Shown: positions 27,119-36,035, counted from the stretch's first letter. The stretch: DNA of 64,000 bases from Bacteroidia bacterium (GCA_026391315.1 JAPLDT010000101.1:52727-116726); one strand, 5' to 3'. The notes: generated by a model not told the origin, from the letters alone. Program-made: numbers and translations.

Positions 27119-27402
27119 CAATGTCATTTAGTTAAAGTGATGCTCCGTTATCCGAGTGAGCAACTCCGTAGGAGTTTCCTGTGAATAACCTCCAGTGCAA
27201 CTGGGGACGAACGGGATAAAAAACCTTTATAAACCCCACCGGGGTTTCCCAATAACATGGCATTGCAAACTTATCTTGAAAGTGTTGGGTAACTCCTGCG
27301 GAGTTTATTTTCATGTGTGCATTTCTTTTCCTCCTCCTCCGGTTAAAGCCGGAGGTTATTCATGGGTAACTCCTGCGGAGTTCTGTTAACTAAACGACAT
27401 TG
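27119..27402. mobile_element. MITE-like element with 17-bp TIRs, 10-bp target duplication and palindrome array
   Basis: The ends caatgtcatttagttaa (27119-27135) and ttaactaaacgacattg (27386-27402) are inverted repeats with one mismatch. The 10 bases aattatgata flank both sides exactly (27109-27118 and 27403-27412), as expected of a target-site duplication. Inside are short perfect palindromes: aactccgtaggagtt (27162), aaaccccaccggggttt (27231), aactcctgcggagtt twice (27291, 27368) and a cctccgg/ccggagg hairpin (27336-27355). No ORF of significance is present, so it is non-autonomous. Confidence 0.85.
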
Positions 27403-27455
27403 AATTATGATAATCCATTGCTCTTACTGCTATTTCAGAACCAGACAACCGGACA

Positions 27456-27485
27456 TAAAAAAACCTCCGGAAAAGGAGGCTTTTA
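27456..27485 (-). terminator. Rho-independent terminator of the Fur-family gene
   Basis: Read on the minus strand, aagcctcc pairs with ggaggttt around a short loop and is followed by seven T. It lies 22 bases after the regulator's stop. Confidence 0.88.
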
Positions 27486-27506
27486 TGATTTAAAATTTTT
27501 GGTTGC

Positions 27507-27953
27507 TTATTTCGTCTCTTCCGATTCCCCGTAGAGATAAAGGGAGTGGTGCGACAACTTGAAATTGTTCAGTGCACAGGCATCTTCAATGATTTCGCGG
27601 ATACGCTCATCGTGAAATTCAGTAACTTTACCTGTCCGGATATCGATAAGGTGATCGTGCTGTGTGGTAGCCAGTGTTTTCTCAAACTGGGCTATGTTTT
27701 TGCCGAACTGGTGTTTGACCACCAATTTGCAATCAAGCAAGATCTCGATCGTATTGTATAGCGTCGCCCTGCTGACACGGTAATTCTTGTTCTTCATCGA
27801 GATATATAAAGTCTCAATGTCAAAGTGACCATCCCGAGAATAGATCTCATCCAGGATGGCATATCGTTCAGGGGTCTTGCGATGCCCGTTTCTCTCCAGG
27901 TACTCCGTGAAGATATTCTTCACAGTTTCTTTGTTTTTTTGTATGCTATTCAT
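27507..27953 (-). CDS. Fur-family metal-responsive transcriptional regulator
   Basis: At 148 residues it has an N-terminal winged helix ([29 protein letters not shown], with [18 protein letters not shown] as recognition region). Its C-terminal dimer domain has metal-ligand residues in [20 protein letters not shown] and the late [12 protein letters not shown]. The CxxC zinc pairs of many Fur proteins are absent. Whether it answers to iron, zinc or peroxide cannot be told. It lies downstream of araB on the same strand with a ~180-base gap, so it is probably independently transcribed. Confidence 0.9.
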   Translation of the reverse strand: MNSIQKNKETVKNIFTEYLERNGHRKTPERYAILDEIYSRDGHFDIETLYISMKNKNYRVSRATLYNTIEILLDCKLVVKHQFGKNIAQFEKTLATTQHDHLIDIRTGKVTEFHDERIREIIEDACALNNFKLSHHSLYLYGESEETK

Positions 27954-28134
27954 ACTTAAACTAAGTTAAAATAGAGTGTAAAGATAATTTTTTTTTAATG
28001 ATTGATACTAATCTTCAAAAAACTTTATGTGCTCATTTTTACGAAATTCGATACGATGGGGATATAATTTCTTCCCGGTTACTTTTATTCGATCCCTGAC
28101 GGGAAAAGCAGGCGATATAGAATTGTGAATAGCC

Positions 28135-29811
28135 TTATTTCTTCATGGTCTCTTTTTCTACCAATTCGCCCATGCGCGAATATTGATCATACAAGTTTTT
28201 GTATTTCAATGCATTGGAAGCAATTGGCGTGTATTCGGTCTCGAAACCATTTCCCATTGCCTGCTGGGCATCGGTGACGGTTGGATATAATCCACCCACA
28301 ACCGCGGCAGCCATGGCTGAGCCGAGGGCGCAGGCCTGTTCACTTCTCGCAACCAGGATGGGTTTGTTGATGACATCGGCAACTACTTGCATCACAAAAG
28401 GCGATTTTTTGGCAACACCACCCAAAGCGATGATCCCTTCGATGGGAATACCCTCTTCTGCAAAACGATCGATAATTTTTTTGGATCCGAAAGCAGTAGC
28501 CTCCACCAAAGCCCTGAAAATTCCGGGAGCATCTGATCCCAGGTTCAATCCAAAGATGGCTCCCTTCAGCAATTGATTTGCATCCGGTGTTCGACGGCCA
28601 TTCAGCCAGTCCAAGGCAACTATTCCGGTCCCTCCGATGGCAATTTTTTCAGCTTCTGCTGTCAGCCATGGAATCATGCCATCCGCCAGTTCTTCTATCA
28701 ATGCAGCTTTCGCGCTTGCATCCAATTTGGAAGAGCGGTTGATCAGTTGTTCGGTAGGTCCGAGCAACAGACTCTTAAGCCAGGCATAGACATCACCAAA
28801 TGCCGATTGTCCGGCTTCCAGTCCCAGCATCCCGGGGAGTACGGAACCATCGACTTGTCCGCAAATACCTTTCACGAATTTATTCCCAACCTCCTCCGAT
28901 GGAGCGATCAGGATATCACAGGTGGAAGTCCCCATAATTTTACTCAGGTAGTATGGCTTGATCTCTCCGCCCAATGCGCCAATGTGTGCATCAAATGATC
29001 CGACACCAACTGCAACATTCTCATTTAACCCGAGGCGTTTGGCCCATTCGGGACTAAGGTTGCCGGCTTTGACCTCACAGGTAAAGGTCTCTTTGTAGAG
29101 TCGTGACCGCAAACCTGCGAGCAGCGGATCCAATTTTTGAAGAAAATCTTCTGCCGGCAAACCATCAAACTCGGCATGCCACATGGCTTTATGTCCGGCG
29201 GCACACCGGCTTCTTTTCATCTCCAGCGGATCAGTTTTTCCGGTAAGCAATGCCGGGATCCAGTCGCAATGTTCCACCCAGGAATAGGCAGCATGTGCCA
29301 CCGCTTTATCTTCGCGTAGAACATGAAGGATCTTGGCCCAGAACCACTCTGAAGAATAGATTCCTCCCTCAAATTTGGTGAAATCTACTCCGCCCCAACT
29401 TCTGGCCAGCGTATTGATCTCTTCCGCTTCGGCAGTGGCAGTGTGGTCTTTCCAAAGTACAAACATAGCATTGGGATTCTCCGCAAATTCCGGATTTAGT
29501 GCCAATGGTGTACCGTTTTTATCGACGGCCACAGGGGTAGATCCGGTGGTATCAACCGATATGGCAACCACATTTTGTGCCGTGCCTGAAGGAGCTTTTT
29601 GAATCACATCCGTGATCGTTTTTTCAAGTCCCTCCAGGTAATCGAGAGGGTGTTGGCGAAACCTGTTGTTGGCGGGATCACAATATTTCCCGGCTTTCCA
29701 TCGGGGATAATAAAAGACACTGTGAGAAACCTCGTTTCCGTTTGAGGCATCCACAAGGACAGTCCGAACCGAGTCGGTGCCATAATCAACGCCTAAAGTA
29801 TATTTTGTCAT
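28135..29811 (-). CDS. araB: Ribulokinase
   Basis: It phosphorylates L-ribulose with ATP, the second step of L-arabinose use. It is a FGGY-type kinase of 558 residues. The N-terminal phosphate-binding motif GVDYGTDSVRTVLVD lies at residues 7-21, with VDTTGSTPVAVDKNG and the late GGVAKKSPFVMQVVADV and ARSEQACALGSAMAAAV blocks of this family. It is the last gene of the minus-strand set araA, symporter, araD, araB. The 131-base gap to araD contains a REP-like palindrome (29862-29886), which might reduce its expression relative to araD. Confidence 0.95.
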   Translation of the reverse strand: MTKYTLGVDYGTDSVRTVLVDASNGNEVSHSVFYYPRWKAGKYCDPANNRFRQHPLDYLEGLEKTITDVIQKAPSGTAQNVVAISVDTTGSTPVAVDKNGTPLALNPEFAENPNAMFVLWKDHTATAEAEEINTLARSWGGVDFTKFEGGIYSSEWFWAKILHVLREDKAVAHAAYSWVEHCDWIPALLTGKTDPLEMKRSRCAAGHKAMWHAEFDGLPAEDFLQKLDPLLAGLRSRLYKETFTCEVKAGNLSPEWAKRLGLNENVAVGVGSFDAHIGALGGEIKPYYLSKIMGTSTCDILIAPSEEVGNKFVKGICGQVDGSVLPGMLGLEAGQSAFGDVYAWLKSLLLGPTEQLINRSSKLDASAKAALIEELADGMIPWLTAEAEKIAIGGTGIVALDWLNGRRTPDANQLLKGAIFGLNLGSDAPGIFRALVEATAFGSKKIIDRFAEEGIPIEGIIALGGVAKKSPFVMQVVADVINKPILVARSEQACALGSAMAAAVVGGLYPTVTDAQQAMGNGFETEYTPIASNALKYKNLYDQYSRMGELVEKETMKK

Positions 29812-29861
29812 TATACGAAAAGTTTGAAGGGTTTGAAATGTTTAAAATGTTTGAAATATCA

Positions 29862-29886
29862 CCGGTCCCTGAGCGTAGCCGAAGGG
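29862..29886. repeat. REP-like palindrome ccctgagcgtagccgaaggg
   Basis: An imperfect palindrome between araD and araB. The core ccctgagcgtagccgaaggg is of a type found as a scattered extragenic repeat in many bacterial genomes (general knowledge). The flanks are low-complexity tttgaaatgt repeats (29822-29858). Confidence 0.6.
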
Positions 29887-29942
29887 TTGATATTTGGAAT
29901 GTTTGTAGTTATTGAAACAGGTAATTTCTTCGTGCCATTGCT

Positions 29943-30635
29943 TTATTTCTGCCCGTAATATGCATCCTTTCCATGCTTGCGCAGGTAATGCTTGTCGAGA
30001 AGAAATTGATCAATACCGGTAACTTTGTTCATGGTCAGGGCATGGTGGGCCATTTTGGCAACCTGCTCCAAAACTACCGCGTTGTGCACCGCATCATTTG
30101 CCGATTTACCCCAGGAGAATGGTCCATGACCGTCAATCAATACGGCAGGAATATCTGAAGGATCAAAATTATTGTTACGGAAAGTTTCAACAATGACATG
30201 TCCGGTCTCCAGTTCATACTGACTATTTACCTCTTCCATGGTTAGTTTTCGGGTACAAGGAATCTCGCCATAAAAATAATCTGCGTGGGTGGTGCCTAAT
30301 GCAGGAATGGGAAGTCCCATTTGTGCCCAGCTGGTGGCCCATTCGGAGTGGGTGTGAACGACACCGCCTATCTCCTTGAAATCGTGATAGAGTACCAAAT
30401 GAGTTGGCGTATCAGAGGATGGCGTCCACTTTGAATCGACCACTTTTCCTTCCAGATCGACCAACACCATATCCTGCCAGGTCATGGTATCATAAGCTAA
30501 TCCGCTGGGTTTAATGGCTATAATCCCTTTATCCCTGTCAATTTCCGATACATTGCCCCAGGTAAAGATGACAAGTCCATGTTTGACCAGATCCAGATTT
30601 GCTTCGAAAACACGCTTTTTTAGGTCAGCAAACAT
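29943..30635 (-). CDS. araD: L-ribulose-5-phosphate 4-epimerase
   Basis: It converts L-ribulose 5-phosphate to D-xylulose 5-phosphate, feeding arabinose carbon into the pentose phosphate pathway. It is a class II aldolase-fold zinc enzyme. Ligand residues are visible: [11 protein letters not shown] near residues 94-104 (two His) and [20 protein letters not shown] (third His). The substrate-binding [15 protein letters not shown] is as in E. coli AraD. I chose the ATG at 30635 (MFADLKKRV) over a TTG nine bases upstream. At 230 residues it is of normal size. It lies between the symporter and araB. Confidence 0.95.
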   Translation of the reverse strand: MFADLKKRVFEANLDLVKHGLVIFTWGNVSEIDRDKGIIAIKPSGLAYDTMTWQDMVLVDLEGKVVDSKWTPSSDTPTHLVLYHDFKEIGGVVHTHSEWATSWAQMGLPIPALGTTHADYFYGEIPCTRKLTMEEVNSQYELETGHVIVETFRNNNFDPSDIPAVLIDGHGPFSWGKSANDAVHNAVVLEQVAKMAHHALTMNKVTGIDQFLLDKHYLRKHGKDAYYGQK

Positions 30636-30681
30636 AATCCTCAAGTATTATCAATTTGTACTTTGAGATCCTTAGTGTGCA

Positions 30682-30755
30682 CTTTGTGACCTTTGTGGTA
30701 AAACTTTTAACATTCACCACAAAGGTCACAACGGAAAACACAAAGGAGCACGAAG
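30682..30755. repeat. Dispersed ~75-bp hairpin repeat, copy 2
   Basis: Sits between the symporter stop and araD. The arms ttgtgacctttgtggt and accacaaaggtcacaa are perfect 16-bp inverted repeats around an AT-rich loop, followed by a cacaaagg-containing tail. It is strongly similar to 17609-17684 in the same orientation. The hairpin could act as a processing or stability element within the ara transcript. Confidence 0.85.
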
Positions 30756-30759
30756 CTAT

Positions 30760-32394
30760 CTACCAAAAATAAGCATAAAATGCCACACAAACGGCGACCA
30801 CGACAATTGATGTAGCCACATCCCATGCACTCCAGCTGTTACGCGTTTCTGCAATTTGCTCAGGTGACTGGGAGAAATAGGTAAGTCCCTGAAGTTGCTG
30901 TTCATCGGCTTTGGGCGTAAACATACTGATGACCACCATCATAGCCATGGTAAAGAAAAACAGGAACAAACAGAAGTGCAACCAATTGATATTTAACAGC
31001 ATTCCAAACAGTGAATCAGGAGAGAATGAACTTTTGAAAATCATTAACGTCAATCTGAACATGCCGATAAAGAACCCCAGCAGCAAACCCCATTCTCCCG
31101 CTTTCGGTGTAATCTTACGATTAAAAACACCGAGAAGGAATACAGCTGCAATAGCCGGGGCAATCAGTGACTGAACGTTTTGCAAATATTCGTACAATAC
31201 ACTTCCCAACCCCCGCATGATGGGTATCCAAACCAGACCCAAAACAACGACAGAGATGGTTGCCATCCGGCCTACCCACACAAGCTTATGTTCGCTGGCT
31301 TCAGGTTTGTAGTTTTTATAAAAATCGATCGTGAAGAGGGTCGCGGATGAGTTAAAATGTGCAGCCAGGGAGGTCATTAACGCGGCAATAAAACCTACTA
31401 CAACAATCCCTTTGACTCCGGCCGGAAGTAAATTGGTGACCATACTTCCATATGCCTTGTCATTGCTGTCAAAGTCGAATCCAGCAACCCCTTTGGCTTT
31501 CAGCGCAGCCGCAATCATTCCGGGGATCAGAAACATAAAGACCGGTAAAATTTTCAGAAAACCTGCAAGTATGGTACCTTTTCTGGCATTGTTCAGATCT
31601 TTTGCCGCCAGTGCACGCTGAACGATATGCTGATCGGTACACCAATACCAAAACCCGATGATGGCAGCGCCAAAAAATACGCCAATGCCGGGAAATTTAT
31701 CGTACCAGGGATCTCCTTTTGAATGAATCAGATGCATATTGTTTCCGGCATATTTGACAACCTCATGCCATCCATCGATGATACCGCCGCCACCGATCTT
31801 GAGCAAACCAAGAATTAGGATGGTAATGGCTCCGACAATCAAAATAGGGGTCTGAATGACCGAAACTTTCATGATTCCTTTCATCCCGCCCAGTACAGTA
31901 AAGATACCGGTCAATAAAACCAATCCAATGGCCCCGACCCAAAAATTGATACCCATCACAGATTCAAGAAAGATGCCGCCGGTAAAGGCTGTTACCGATA
32001 CTTTGGTCAGTACATAACTAATAAGCGTGATTACCGACAAAGTTGAACTGGCGTTCTTGTTGTAACGTTTTTTCAGGAACTCAGGCATGGTGAACACTTT
32101 GCTGTGGGCATAGAAAGGGACAAATACCCAACCCAGCACCAGGATCATCCATCCCTGCATCTCCCAGTGTGCCATGGCCATGCCACTCTCTGCTCCCGCA
32201 CCGGCCAATCCTACCAGGTGTTCGGATCCAATATTTGCCGCGAAAATAGCCGCACCTACTGCCAGCCAGGTTTCACTCCGGCCCGACAGGAAATAATCGC
32301 TGGTGTCGTCCTTTTTATGCTGAAGGACCCACCAAACTATTCCCAGTAATCCCAGGAGAAAAAGTACGATGATCGACCAATCCAATACTGCCAT
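30760..32394 (-). CDS. Sodium/solute symporter (SSS family), probable L-arabinose transporter
   Basis: An inner-membrane sodium-coupled sugar symporter of 544 residues with about 14 transmembrane helices. The ATG at 32394 (MAVLDWSIIVLFLLGLLG) is preferred because the longer frame overlaps araA. SSS signatures are present: DYFLSGRSETWLAVGAAIFAANIGSEHLVGLAGAG near 31-65 and FIAALMTSLAAHFNSSATLFTIDFYK near 350-375. SGLT-like members carry sugars; arabinose is inferred from its place between araA (19-base gap) and araD. Confidence 0.92.
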   Translation of the reverse strand: MAVLDWSIIVLFLLGLLGIVWWVLQHKKDDTSDYFLSGRSETWLAVGAAIFAANIGSEHLVGLAGAGAESGMAMAHWEMQGWMILVLGWVFVPFYAHSKVFTMPEFLKKRYNKNASSTLSVITLISYVLTKVSVTAFTGGIFLESVMGINFWVGAIGLVLLTGIFTVLGGMKGIMKVSVIQTPILIVGAITILILGLLKIGGGGIIDGWHEVVKYAGNNMHLIHSKGDPWYDKFPGIGVFFGAAIIGFWYWCTDQHIVQRALAAKDLNNARKGTILAGFLKILPVFMFLIPGMIAAALKAKGVAGFDFDSNDKAYGSMVTNLLPAGVKGIVVVGFIAALMTSLAAHFNSSATLFTIDFYKNYKPEASEHKLVWVGRMATISVVVLGLVWIPIMRGLGSVLYEYLQNVQSLIAPAIAAVFLLGVFNRKITPKAGEWGLLLGFFIGMFRLTLMIFKSSFSPDSLFGMLLNINWLHFCLFLFFFTMAMMVVISMFTPKADEQQLQGLTYFSQSPEQIAETRNSWSAWDVATSIVVVAVCVAFYAYFW

Positions 32395-32413
32395 TTTGTG
32401 TAAGTTTAAAAGT

Positions 32414-33925
32414 TTATAATCCTTTCGCCAGATGATAATACAAATCATTCCATCTCAACTCTTTCTTAAAGTCCGAGATTTTGGTGGAGTCATCGATTAA
32501 CAAAAATTCGATGCCAGCCATTTCGGAGAAATCTTCCAGAACTTCGGCAGGAATTGCCTGTGAGAAAGAGGTGTGATGTGCTCCGCCCGCCAGGATCCAT
32601 GCACCCGCACCGATCTCTAGATTTGGTTTTGGAATCCACAATGCGCTGGCTACCGGAAGTTTAGGCATGGGTGCATCCAATGGGACCACTTCAACTTCAT
32701 TCACAATCAGGCGGAATCTATTTCCCATATCGACCAGCGAAGCATTCAATGCATCGCCCGGTTTCACCGTAAATTTTGAACGAATCGGATCGGCTTTTCC
32801 CCCAATTCCCAATTTGTGAATCTCGACGCGTGGTTGTTCCTTAGCGATCGATTCACAAACCTCCAGCATATGCGCGCCCAGAACTTTGGCTCCACTTGGG
32901 TGAAGGTGATAGGTATAGTCTTCCATAAATGAGGTGCCACCTTTCAATCCGGCAGCCATCACCTTCATGGTACGAACCATTGCGGCTGTTTTCCAGTCAC
33001 CTTCGCCACCGAAACCATAGCCATCGGCCATCAGACGCTGAACGGCGAATCCTGGTAACTGCACCAGCCCCTGAAGATCTTCAAAAGTAGTCGTAAAGGC
33101 CTTAAATCCACCAGTTTCAAGAAAGGCCCTCATCCCCAGCTCGATTCTTGCCGACTCCCGGAGGGATTCGTGCTCAGAACCGTCTTTTTTCAGACTGTCA
33201 ACCACGATGTATTTTGCTTCAATCTCTGCTACCAACTTGTTGATTGCTGAGTCTGAAACCTCATTCACAAACTTTACCAGGTCTCCAACACCGTAGCCAT
33301 TGATGGAAACGCCTAGCTTTATCTGAGCTTCTACTTTATCGCCTTCTGTGACAGCTACTTCCCGCATGTTGTCGCCCCAGCGGGCAACCTTCAGGTGGCG
33401 TAATTCGTTCCAACCGGCTGCGGCTCTTGTCCACAATCCAATTTTTTTCTGAACATTCGCTTCCTTCCAGTGACCTACAACAACTTTTCTTTGAATGCGC
33501 AGTCTGCTGCCGATAAAGCCAAATTCGCGGTCACCGTGAGCAGCCTGGTTAAGGTTCATAAAATCCATGTCGATTTCACCCCACGGCAGATCCCTGTTAA
33601 ATTGCGTGTGCAGGTGAACAAATGGTTTTTGAAGTGAAAGCAATCCGGCTATCCACATCTTGGCAGGGGAGAAGGTGTGCATCCAACAGATCAATCCAAT
33701 ACATGAAGGCGTATTATTGGCCTCCTTGCACAGCTCTGAAATTTCGCCGGGTGTTTTTACCACGGGTTTGAAAACTATCCTAACGGGGATGCTGTCGGAT
33801 GCATCGAATGCATTGGCGATAGCCGTTGAATTTTGTTTCACCTGTTCAAGGGTTTTTGGACCATACAAATGCTGACTTCCGGTTACGAACCAGACCTCAA
33901 ACTGTTTCAGGGATGTTGTGCTCAT
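32414..33925 (-). CDS. araA: L-arabinose isomerase
   Basis: It converts L-arabinose to L-ribulose, the first step of the pathway, in the cytosol with a divalent metal ion. The start [22 protein letters not shown] is typical of AraA (the VTGSQHLYG block). Other conserved parts are [47 protein letters not shown] and [25 protein letters not shown], which contains metal-ligand His. The 503 residues are the usual length. It is the first gene of the operon, and its upstream region has a perfect 8-bp inverted repeat that may be an operator. Confidence 0.97.
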   Translation of the reverse strand: MSTTSLKQFEVWFVTGSQHLYGPKTLEQVKQNSTAIANAFDASDSIPVRIVFKPVVKTPGEISELCKEANNTPSCIGLICWMHTFSPAKMWIAGLLSLQKPFVHLHTQFNRDLPWGEIDMDFMNLNQAAHGDREFGFIGSRLRIQRKVVVGHWKEANVQKKIGLWTRAAAGWNELRHLKVARWGDNMREVAVTEGDKVEAQIKLGVSINGYGVGDLVKFVNEVSDSAINKLVAEIEAKYIVVDSLKKDGSEHESLRESARIELGMRAFLETGGFKAFTTTFEDLQGLVQLPGFAVQRLMADGYGFGGEGDWKTAAMVRTMKVMAAGLKGGTSFMEDYTYHLHPSGAKVLGAHMLEVCESIAKEQPRVEIHKLGIGGKADPIRSKFTVKPGDALNASLVDMGNRFRLIVNEVEVVPLDAPMPKLPVASALWIPKPNLEIGAGAWILAGGAHHTSFSQAIPAEVLEDFSEMAGIEFLLIDDSTKISDFKKELRWNDLYYHLAKGL

Positions 33926-34011
33926 GGTTGAATGATGGTTAAATGATAATTGAATGATTGTATTTTATAGACGATTTAGTGCTATTCACATGTTTCTGGT
34001 GCTCACAATTG

Positions 34012-34033
34012 ATTCAGTTAATAAAAACTGAAT
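34012..34033 (-). promoter_or_regulatory. Inverted repeat upstream of araA (candidate operator)
   Basis: attcagtt and aactgaat form a perfect 8-bp inverted repeat with a 6-base AT spacer, 87-108 bases before the araA ATG. Nearer the gene (33924-33956) there is a run of related gaatgat/aaatgat units. An arabinose regulator is the natural candidate ligand, but none is encoded in this window. Confidence 0.4.
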
Positions 34034-34219
34034 GGATGGGCTCTCTTTCGGTCCCAACTTTGGTTAATCCTTACAAATTTATAAAAGTATCTAATACTAT
34101 TATTATGATTTGATCAACAATTATCAATTCCTGTTGAAGAACATATAATTAAAAGATTGAATTTGAATAAATGGAGAACCTTGCCTGAACGGGCAAGCAA
34201 TTTTCATTGTAAAGAGAAG

Positions 34220-35269
34220 CTAAAAATAGGTTTTGACAGCAAATTCAAATTGACTGATGAAAATTTCTTTAAAAGCTGTTAGGTTATTTTGCTCATAGAA
34301 GATCAACATAGCCTTTTTGTAATCAATTGAATTCACTGTCCTAAATGAGATTGGACAATAGTCATTATTCATCAAAATAGCATTACTTATTATTCGGGCT
34401 GTCCTTTTGTTTCCGTCTGTAAATGGTTGAATGTATGAAAGTAACACCAATGTCAGAAGGGCTTTCGCAAAAACATTCTCCTGTTTATTGACTATCAAGC
34501 ACATATCCCGGAGAGCTTCCCTAATCTGAAATTCATTGTCGAGAGGTTTGTAATTGGTCCCTGAAATGCCTACTCTTCCTTTTCTGATATTCCTTTTAAC
34601 ACCCAAGTCCTTGATTAACAAAGTATGAATGTCTTCAATCCCGGATACTGAAAGAGGTGCAACATAAGTTGGGTTTTGGATGATAAAGTCCAAAGCATCC
34701 TTATGATTGAGAAGCATAATTGCTTCATCTCTGGTTTTTCCTGTAGTAGTTTGCTTTTCTTTAAGCAATCGCTCTGTCTCCAATAAAGAATAGGTGTTTC
34801 CTTCAATCTGCGAAGATTTCCAACTTAAATCAATTGCCCAACGTTCTAGCTCTTTCTTATATTCATGTTCTGAGAGTTTGGAAATATTTTCAGAATATCT
34901 GTTTTGAAGATCATTAAGATGGTTAAGTTCACCAGAGGTAAAAACAGATACCTGACTCAAGGTTTCAGTCATTAATGAGAAATTGAAGCTTTCCCTGATC
35001 ACTCTTTCATCCGTTTCCTTTTGAAAATATGCTGTAACATCAACCGGATGAATTAATTCATAGGAGTTACTCAATTGATATTTTGTACCCTTTCCTTTAC
35101 CTAAAATGGTGATAAGATTTTCAGAAGCAAGTTTCTGTAAGATTCGCTTTAATGTCGCATAGCCAATTTCTGCATCCAATTTATTATGAATCTCTTTTGA
35201 TGAAAGAAGCGGAGTAACCCGTATAATATCGAGTACCTGGATCTCCTTCTCTTTTTGGGATTTTGCCAT
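34220..35269 (-). CDS. Fic-domain protein with N-terminal winged helix, catalytic His replaced by Gln
   Basis: 349 residues from the ATG at 35269 (a GTG 21 bases upstream is possible). Residues ~5-70 form a winged helix (LLSSKEIHNKLDAEIGYATLKRILQKL). The middle carries SSQIEGN, the class II (S/T)xxxE(G/N) inhibitory motif, near residues 152-158. The Fic motif near 281-292 reads QPFTDGNKRTAR, where active Fic proteins have HxFx(D/E)GNxR. The His that activates the target hydroxyl is thus Gln, while the phosphate-binding DGN and Arg residues remain. AMP transfer is unlikely in the usual form; a nucleotide-sensing regulator is possible. It is monocistronic and has a repeated motif upstream. Confidence 0.88.
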   Translation of the reverse strand: MAKSQKEKEIQVLDIIRVTPLLSSKEIHNKLDAEIGYATLKRILQKLASENLITILGKGKGTKYQLSNSYELIHPVDVTAYFQKETDERVIRESFNFSLMTETLSQVSVFTSGELNHLNDLQNRYSENISKLSEHEYKKELERWAIDLSWKSSQIEGNTYSLLETERLLKEKQTTTGKTRDEAIMLLNHKDALDFIIQNPTYVAPLSVSGIEDIHTLLIKDLGVKRNIRKGRVGISGTNYKPLDNEFQIREALRDMCLIVNKQENVFAKALLTLVLLSYIQPFTDGNKRTARIISNAILMNNDYCPISFRTVNSIDYKKAMLIFYEQNNLTAFKEIFISQFEFAVKTYF

Positions 35270-35306
35270 TGTTTGTAGTTTGTGGTTCACAAAGATATGA
35301 AATGTA

Positions 35307-35411
35307 GCTCAAAGTTCATGGTTATTGAGCTTTATTTACCTTTATATTGAGCCATAAAGCGAGTCTTATCTGGGTTTATGGCCCAAAATTGATAAAAATG
35401 TGGCTCAATAT
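35307..35411 (-). promoter_or_regulatory. Cluster of TTGAGC/GCTCAA motifs upstream of the Fic gene
   Basis: Four TTGAGC hexamers in alternating orientation lie at 35307, 35325, 35347 and 35403. The outer pair extends into an 11-bp perfect inverted repeat, atattgagcca (35344-35354) and tggctcaatat (35401-35411). A degenerate copy lies at 35378-35392. The Fic protein's own winged helix is the likely binder, giving self-control. Confidence 0.55.
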
Positions 35412-35492
35412 TGTTGTAGTCTGAGCATACCGTCTGCGTGATTTAGCTGAAAATATAAGAAACTGTTTAAAATTTGGTTTTATGTCTCGTAA
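35412..35492. other. Intergenic stretch upstream of the Fic operator cluster
   Basis: AT-rich, with no gene or motif seen. Together with the MITE-like element and 35860-35963 it makes up a ~620-base gene-free stretch. Confidence 0.5.
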
Positions 35493-35859
35493 GGGCAATG
35501 TCATTAAGTTAAGTAAAATTTATGCGACTCTCAACAGATTGCTTCACACTTCATTCCTTTCCGATGAAAAATCTGGAAAGACAGTGGTCGCAATGATGGA
35601 GGGTTATTTTGAGTTGTGAAAATGCGACGGATTGCTTCCCGCTCGTGCCTCGCGGTCGCAATGACGACTGTCACAGGGAGGGCGTTGGATGAGGCGAGGG
35701 CTGGATCGTAAAACACGATTTGTTGTCCATTTTCACCCAGCCCTCGCCTCATCCAACCGAACAACCAGCGATCGTCATTGCGAGGAGGCACGACGAAGCA
35801 ATCTATTGATTATATGCGAATTATGAAATTATAATTTCTTAACTTAATGACATTGCCCA
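35493..35859. mobile_element. MITE-like element with perfect 21-bp TIRs and nested hairpins
   Basis: The ends at 35493-35513 and 35839-35859 are perfect reverse complements over 21 bases (gggcaatgtcattaagttaag). The core caatgtcattaagttaa matches the TIR of the element at 27119 with one difference, so both belong to one family. Inside is a second inverted pair, agattgcttc (35536-35545) with gaagcaatct (35795-35804), plus several tcgcaatgac/gtcattgcga units and a perfect 21-bp stem at 35684-35757. No transposase gene is present. A clear target duplication is not seen here. Confidence 0.85.
35684..35757. repeat. Perfect 21-bp stem within the MITE-like element
   Basis: The 21 bases starting gttggatgaggc (35684-35704) are exactly reverse-complementary to 35737-35757, around a 32-base spacer. 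It is GC-rich compared with its surroundings and forms a strong cruciform or RNA hairpin. Confidence 0.85.
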
Positions 35860-35963
35860 TACCGGATGGAATTTAGATCTTAATTCATATTCTACCGACA
35901 TTATATCCCTAACGGGACAAAAAACAAATTTTAAACAGTCTCTAAGTAGCAATATCTTTGGGT

Positions 35964-36001
35964 AAAAAAAGGAGCCACAATTCTCCATTGCAACTCCTTT
36001 C
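35964..36001 (-). terminator. Rho-independent terminator of the isomerase-like gene
   Basis: Read on the minus strand, aaaggag pairs with ctccttt, with an inner gcaat/attgt stem and a 5-nt loop, followed by a T run. It lies 35 bases after the stop of the TIM-barrel gene. Confidence 0.8.
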
Positions 36002-36035
36002 AATCTAGTTTTTTCAGCCTATTGGAATAGCTGAT

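Noticed and set aside
27119..27402. CRISPR-like array of short palindromes
   Set aside because: The palindromes are unevenly spaced and differ in sequence. There are no regular repeats with unique spacers and no cas genes.
35531..35791. 86-residue minus-strand open frame
   Set aside because: It lies wholly inside the MITE-like element, reads through its hairpins and has no protein-like features.
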